From contig JAEDNK010000055.1 of the NCBI GenBank assembly GCA_016302545.1, positions 1-9,512 on the forward strand: a stretch of DNA of 9,512 nucleotides. The letters are read 5' to 3'. The notes under the pieces were generated by a model. That model had not been told where the DNA came from, did no database searches, and saw only the letters and a program-made list of their open reading frames with translations. Below, piece by piece: positions 7,061 to 9,512 of the stretch (positions are counted from its first letter, which is position 1; every line of letters begins with the position of its first letter). The stretch comes from Bacillota bacterium. GTDB taxonomy: Bacteria; Bacillota; Clostridia; Peptostreptococcales; Anaerovoracaceae. The position numbers and the translations under genes are program-made.

Positions 7061-7435
7061 CTACTCCATCTTTTCTATTATCTCAAGCAGTGTCCTCTCT
7101 TCCTCCTCTGTCAGTCCTTTGTCACGGACCAGAGAAGAAACCATCAGCTTTGCTGAACCGTCAAAAAGCTTCTCCATGAGATTCTTCACCTCAGCCCTGC
7201 GGCACCTTTCCTCGGAAACCGCCGGGTAATATTTAAAGCTCCCCTTATGGGACTTGTCTGCCCTTATGGCTCCCTTTTCTGTAAGTCTCCCTACCATTGT
7301 CCTCACGGTGGTATAGCTCCATCCCTGAGAAATTATAGCTTCGTCAATCTCTTTCAGGGACATCCCCTCAGAACCGCCCTGCCAGAGAACCTTCATGACA
7401 GCCCACTCCGAATCGCTTATTCTTATATCCTCCAT
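7061..7435 (-). CDS. blaI: BlaI/MecI/CopY-family transcriptional repressor
   Basis: A 124-residue winged-helix repressor. It opens with the family signature ISDSEWAVMKVLW (residues 6-18) and has the recognition helix WSYTTVRTMVGRLTEKG (39-55), followed by a wing and a C-terminal helical dimerisation region. BlaI proteins bind TACA-N2-TGTA dyads as dimers and are inactivated when the partner BlaR1 is activated; two such dyads lie upstream. The S. aureus proteins are cut between N101 and F102; the residues aligned there are S101 and L102. The start at 7435 is chosen because AGGAGG lies 9 nt upstream and the resulting N-terminus is that of the family; a longer in-frame version from 7477 has no binding site. 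It is 4 nt upstream of the blaR1-like gene, so the two form one autoregulated unit. The symbol names the family, not a proven beta-lactam role. Confidence 0.9.
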   Translation of the reverse strand: MEDIRISDSEWAVMKVLWQGGSEGMSLKEIDEAIISQGWSYTTVRTMVGRLTEKGAIRADKSHKGSFKYYPAVSEERCRRAEVKNLMEKLFDGSAKLMVSSLVRDKGLTEEEERTLLEIIEKME

Positions 7436-7444
7436 TATATCTCG

Positions 7445-7450
7445 CCTCCT
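7445..7450 (-). promoter_or_regulatory. Ribosome binding site that fixes the blaI start
   Basis: AGGAGG on the minus strand, 9 nt before the ATG at 7435. It shows that the in-frame ATG at 7477 is not the main start. Confidence 0.85.
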
Positions 7451-7496
7451 GACTTTAGCATCAACTGTGGTCAACATATGCCTGAATTCTCCCGGT

Positions 7497-7508
7497 TTAC
7501 ATTTGTAA
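7497..7508. promoter_or_regulatory. Putative BlaI operator 1
   Basis: TTACA-TT-TGTAA, a perfect 5+5 dyad matching the TACA/TGTA core known for BlaI and MecI operators. It lies about 10-20 bases after the expected transcription start of blaI. Its centre is 31 bp, about three helical turns, from operator 2, and both are preceded by G and followed by TCCT or a close match on the plus strand. Confidence 0.8.
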
Positions 7509-7524
7509 TCCTATCTCTGAGCTT

Positions 7525-7553
7525 AGTTTACACTTGTAGTCCTCCTTTGTCAA
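7525..7553 (-). promoter_or_regulatory. Promoter of the blaI-blaR1-like operon
   Basis: A consensus -35 TTGACA (7548-7553) is followed by a 17-nt spacer and TAAACT (7525-7530) as the -10. The second operator dyad fills the downstream half of the spacer and overlaps the -10, an arrangement in which bound repressor would block RNA polymerase. Confidence 0.75.
7528..7539. promoter_or_regulatory. Putative BlaI operator 2
   Basis: TTACA-CT-TGTAG, the same dyad as operator 1 with one imperfect outer base. It overlaps the -10 box and spacer of the blaI promoter. Confidence 0.8.
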
Positions 7554-7584
7554 CATTTTTCTAAATAGAACTTTTTTAATCCCC

Positions 7585-7614
7585 TTGATTAAACAGGTAT
7601 CTTGGGTGTATTAT
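7585..7614 (+). promoter_or_regulatory. Probable promoter of the flavodiiron gene
   Basis: TTGATT (7585-7590), an 18-nt spacer and TATTAT (7609-7614) make a fair vegetative promoter 35 bases before the start codon. It is divergent from the blaI promoter; the nearer BlaI dyad ends 45 bp upstream of this -35. I see no operator dyad overlapping it. Confidence 0.5.
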
Positions 7615-7634
7615 ATAGTATAAGACTCAAACAC

Positions 7635-7640
7635 AGGAGG
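7635..7640 (+). promoter_or_regulatory. Ribosome binding site that fixes the flavodiiron start
   Basis: AGGAGG lies 9 nt before the ATG at 7650. A longer reading from an upstream in-frame ATG at 7602 would place its first codons within the promoter and is rejected. Confidence 0.85.
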
Positions 7641-7649
7641 AAAACAGAT

Positions 7650-9512
7650 ATGCAGTGCACTAAGAAAATTTTTGACGACTTAATCTGGGTCGGCGCCAAC
7701 GACAGACGTCTGGCCATGTTTGAAGGTGTATATTCAGTTCCGCGAGGTGTTTCCTATAACTCCTACCTTCTGCTGGACGACACCACAGTGCTTTTCGATA
7801 CAGTAGACAAAGCCGTGGGGAGTGTGTTTTTCCAGAACGTTGAACATGCTCTGGCAGGACGCAAGCTGGACTTCGTGGTAATTCAGCACATGGAGCCGGA
7901 CCACTCGGCTACTTTGACAGAGCTTCTTCTCAGATATCCGGACGCCACCATCGTATGCAACGAAAAGATAGCAGCGATGATTGACCAGTTCTTCGGTCTG
8001 GATGTTACGGGAAAGGCTTTCATCGTAAAGGAAGGCACCACATTAAACACCGGACACCACACCCTGCAGTTCATGATGGCACCTATGGTTCACTGGCCTG
8101 AGGTTATGGTTACCTATGAGCAGGAAAGAGGAATCCTTTTCTCCGCAGATGCTTTCGGAACCTTCGGAGCTCTCAACGGCGCACTCTTTGCTGATGAAGT
8201 TGATTTCGACAACGAATATATGGACGAAGCACGTCGTTACTACGCAAATATCGTAGGCAAGTACGGTGTACAGGTGCAGGCCCTTCTCAAGAAAGCACAC
8301 GCCCTGGACATCAAGATGATTTGCCCTCTCCACGGTTTTGTATGGAGAAGCCATCTTGAAGACTACTTTGATAAATATGTAAAGTGGAGTACCTACACTC
8401 CTGAAGAAACAGGCGTTATGATTGCCTATGCTTCAGTATACGGCAACACAGAAAACACAGCCGAAATCATTTCCAGCAAGCTCCGTGATAAGGGCGTTAA
8501 GACAGTGATGTTTGACGTATCTGTAACCCCTGCTTCCGAAATCGTAGCTGCAGCATTTAAGTGGAGCCACCTGATTTTCGCGTCCACTACATACAACGCA
8601 GGCATCTTCGTTTCCATGGAGGAGCTTCTTCGCGACCTGGCCGCTCACAACATCCAGAACAGAACCGTTGCACTTGTGGAAAACGGCTCCTGGGCCCCTA
8701 CCAGCGGAGGACTTATGCGTGAGATTCTGGCAGGCTGTCAGGACATGAACATCCTTAACAATACTATTACTCTTAAATCATCACTTAAGAAGGAACAGAT
8801 GGTTCAGATAGATGCGCTGGTTGACGCAGTTTCCGCTACAATCCCTCGCTTCGAAAAGCCTGTTATCAATGAAGCTGCCATGGCTGCCGCAGAAATCGAC
8901 CCTAAGACCGTTCAGAAGTTCTCCTACGGCCTGTTCGTTCTCACCGCACAGGCAGACGGCAAAGACAACGGCTGCATCATCAACACAGCTGCGCAGCTTA
9001 CCAGCACCCCAAACAGAATCAATATCGCCGTAAACAAAGCAAACTACACTCACGACATGATTCTGAACACAGGCGTTTTCAACGTTTCAGTGCTTTCACA
9101 AAAAGCTTCATTCGATATCTTCAAGCGTTTCGGCTTTGCCAGCGGAAAGGATACGGACAAGTTTGCAGGCTACGAAGAGCATGCGTCCCGCAGTGCTAAC
9201 GGTCTCCTTTATGTAACAGAGGGAACTAACGCCTTCATGTCAGCAAAGGTCATCGATGCACACGACTACGGCACTCACACTCTGTTTATCGCAGAGCTTA
9301 CTGAGGCAGCAGTTCTCAACCAGGATCCGTCAGTAACCTATGCATACTATTTCGACCACATCAAGCCGAAGCCACAACCAAAGATCGAGGAAAAGAAGAC
9401 CGGCTGGGTTTGCAAAATCTGCGGATATGTCTACGAAGGCGACGAGCTTCCGGCAGACTTCATCTGTCCTCTCTGCAAGCACGGCGCAGACGACTTCGAA
9501 AGAATCGAATAA
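7650..9512 (+). CDS. Flavodiiron protein fused to flavin reductase and rubredoxin modules
   Basis: A 620-residue cytoplasmic oxygen or nitric-oxide reductase in four modules. First, a beta-lactamase-like diiron domain (about 1-245) with the complete ligand set H80-x-E82-x-D84, H148, D167, H228. Second, a flavodoxin domain (about 254-400) with the FMN loop SVYGNTE (262-268). Third, a flavin reductase-like domain (about 415-565, from TVQKFSYGLFVLTAQ). Fourth, a C-terminal rubredoxin with C588xxC591 and C606xxC609. Family knowledge: the diiron site reduces O2 to water or NO to N2O with electrons passed through FMN. In Moorella the last two modules exist as a separate protein, Hrb, that feeds FprA; here they are one chain, so electron delivery from NAD(P)H is probably internal. 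The rubredoxin is short-spaced (14 residues between the cysteine pairs, against about 29 in classical ones). The product should protect an anaerobe from air or nitrosative stress. Confidence 0.95.
   Translation: MQCTKKIFDDLIWVGANDRRLAMFEGVYSVPRGVSYNSYLLLDDTTVLFDTVDKAVGSVFFQNVEHALAGRKLDFVVIQHMEPDHSATLTELLLRYPDATIVCNEKIAAMIDQFFGLDVTGKAFIVKEGTTLNTGHHTLQFMMAPMVHWPEVMVTYEQERGILFSADAFGTFGALNGALFADEVDFDNEYMDEARRYYANIVGKYGVQVQALLKKAHALDIKMICPLHGFVWRSHLEDYFDKYVKWSTYTPEETGVMIAYASVYGNTENTAEIISSKLRDKGVKTVMFDVSVTPASEIVAAAFKWSHLIFASTTYNAGIFVSMEELLRDLAAHNIQNRTVALVENGSWAPTSGGLMREILAGCQDMNILNNTITLKSSLKKEQMVQIDALVDAVSATIPRFEKPVINEAAMAAAEIDPKTVQKFSYGLFVLTAQADGKDNGCIINTAAQLTSTPNRINIAVNKANYTHDMILNTGVFNVSVLSQKASFDIFKRFGFASGKDTDKFAGYEEHASRSANGLLYVTEGTNAFMSAKVIDAHDYGTHTLFIAELTEAAVLNQDPSVTYAYYFDHIKPKPQPKIEEKKTGWVCKICGYVYEGDELPADFICPLCKHGADDFERIE

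Noticed and set aside
6691..7179. A 162-codon open frame on the plus strand
   Set aside because: It is antisense to the start of the blaR1-like gene and the end of blaI, both of which have clear family motifs; the product is rich in residues expected from an antisense shadow.
7470..7556. GTCAACAT occurring at both 7470-7477 and 7549-7556
   Set aside because: The second is the -35 region of the blaI promoter. The first has no -10 at a suitable distance, so it is probably chance similarity, not a second promoter or operator.
7602..7649. A 16-codon N-terminal extension of the flavodiiron gene
   Set aside because: It has no binding site, overlaps the -10 region, and the family N-terminus begins at the ATG at 7650.
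1..9512. CRISPR arrays, tRNA or rRNA genes, insertion sequences, phage genes, riboswitches
   Set aside because: None seen: no spaced direct repeats, no transposase or integrase motifs, and no intergenic stretch long enough or structured enough for a typical riboswitch.

Overview
This window comes from a Gram-positive, probably strictly anaerobic bacterium of the class Clostridia (Bacillota). The reasons are strong AGGAGG-type ribosome binding sites before most genes, roughly balanced base composition, a butyrate kinase, a BlaI/BlaR1-type pair and a flavodiiron protein fused to flavin reductase and rubredoxin modules. The species cannot be fixed from the sequence. It looks like ordinary chromosome: nine genes are packed tightly, with no insertion sequence, integrase, tRNA, rRNA or CRISPR array seen. 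No gene-free stretch exceeds 300 bases; the longest is the 214 bp between blaI and the flavodiiron gene.

Region 1 (1-3202, minus strand) reads as one operon transcribed leftward: endonuclease IV (nfo), butyrate kinase family (buk), a flavodoxin-fold FMN oxidoreductase, a CmpB-type four-helix membrane protein, and the first 81 codons of a phosphohexomutase that runs out of the window. The junctions are a 1-nt TAATG overlap, then gaps of 3, 7 and 17 nt. The functions are mixed (DNA repair, acyl phosphate metabolism, redox, membrane, sugar phosphate), so the operon looks like a housekeeping cluster rather than one pathway.

Region 2 (3203-5026): a 106-bp divergent promoter region separates nfo from a rightward two-gene unit, a DUF2804 protein and an HD-domain phosphohydrolase whose start overlaps the preceding stop by 7 nt. 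A perfect 15-bp GC-rich hairpin follows. It lies between convergent genes and its better U-tract faces the leftward transcript.

Region 3 (5053-7435, minus strand): a blaI-like repressor and a blaR1-like M56 membrane metallopeptidase, 4 nt apart. The promoter region carries two TTACA-N2-TGTA(A/G) dyads with centres 31 bp apart, one of them inside a TTGACA-N17-TAAACT promoter, which points to autorepression. The peptidase has the metal-binding motif but ends in an unrecognised external domain rather than a penicillin-binding one, and its linker carries an 11-residue tandem duplication. No beta-lactamase is in view, so the signal and regulon are open.

Region 4 (7585-9512, plus strand): divergent from blaI is a 620-residue flavodiiron protein with four modules (diiron beta-lactamase-like, flavodoxin, flavin reductase, short-spaced rubredoxin), probably an O2 or NO scavenging reductase. 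Its stop codon is the last base of the window, so nothing can be said about what follows.
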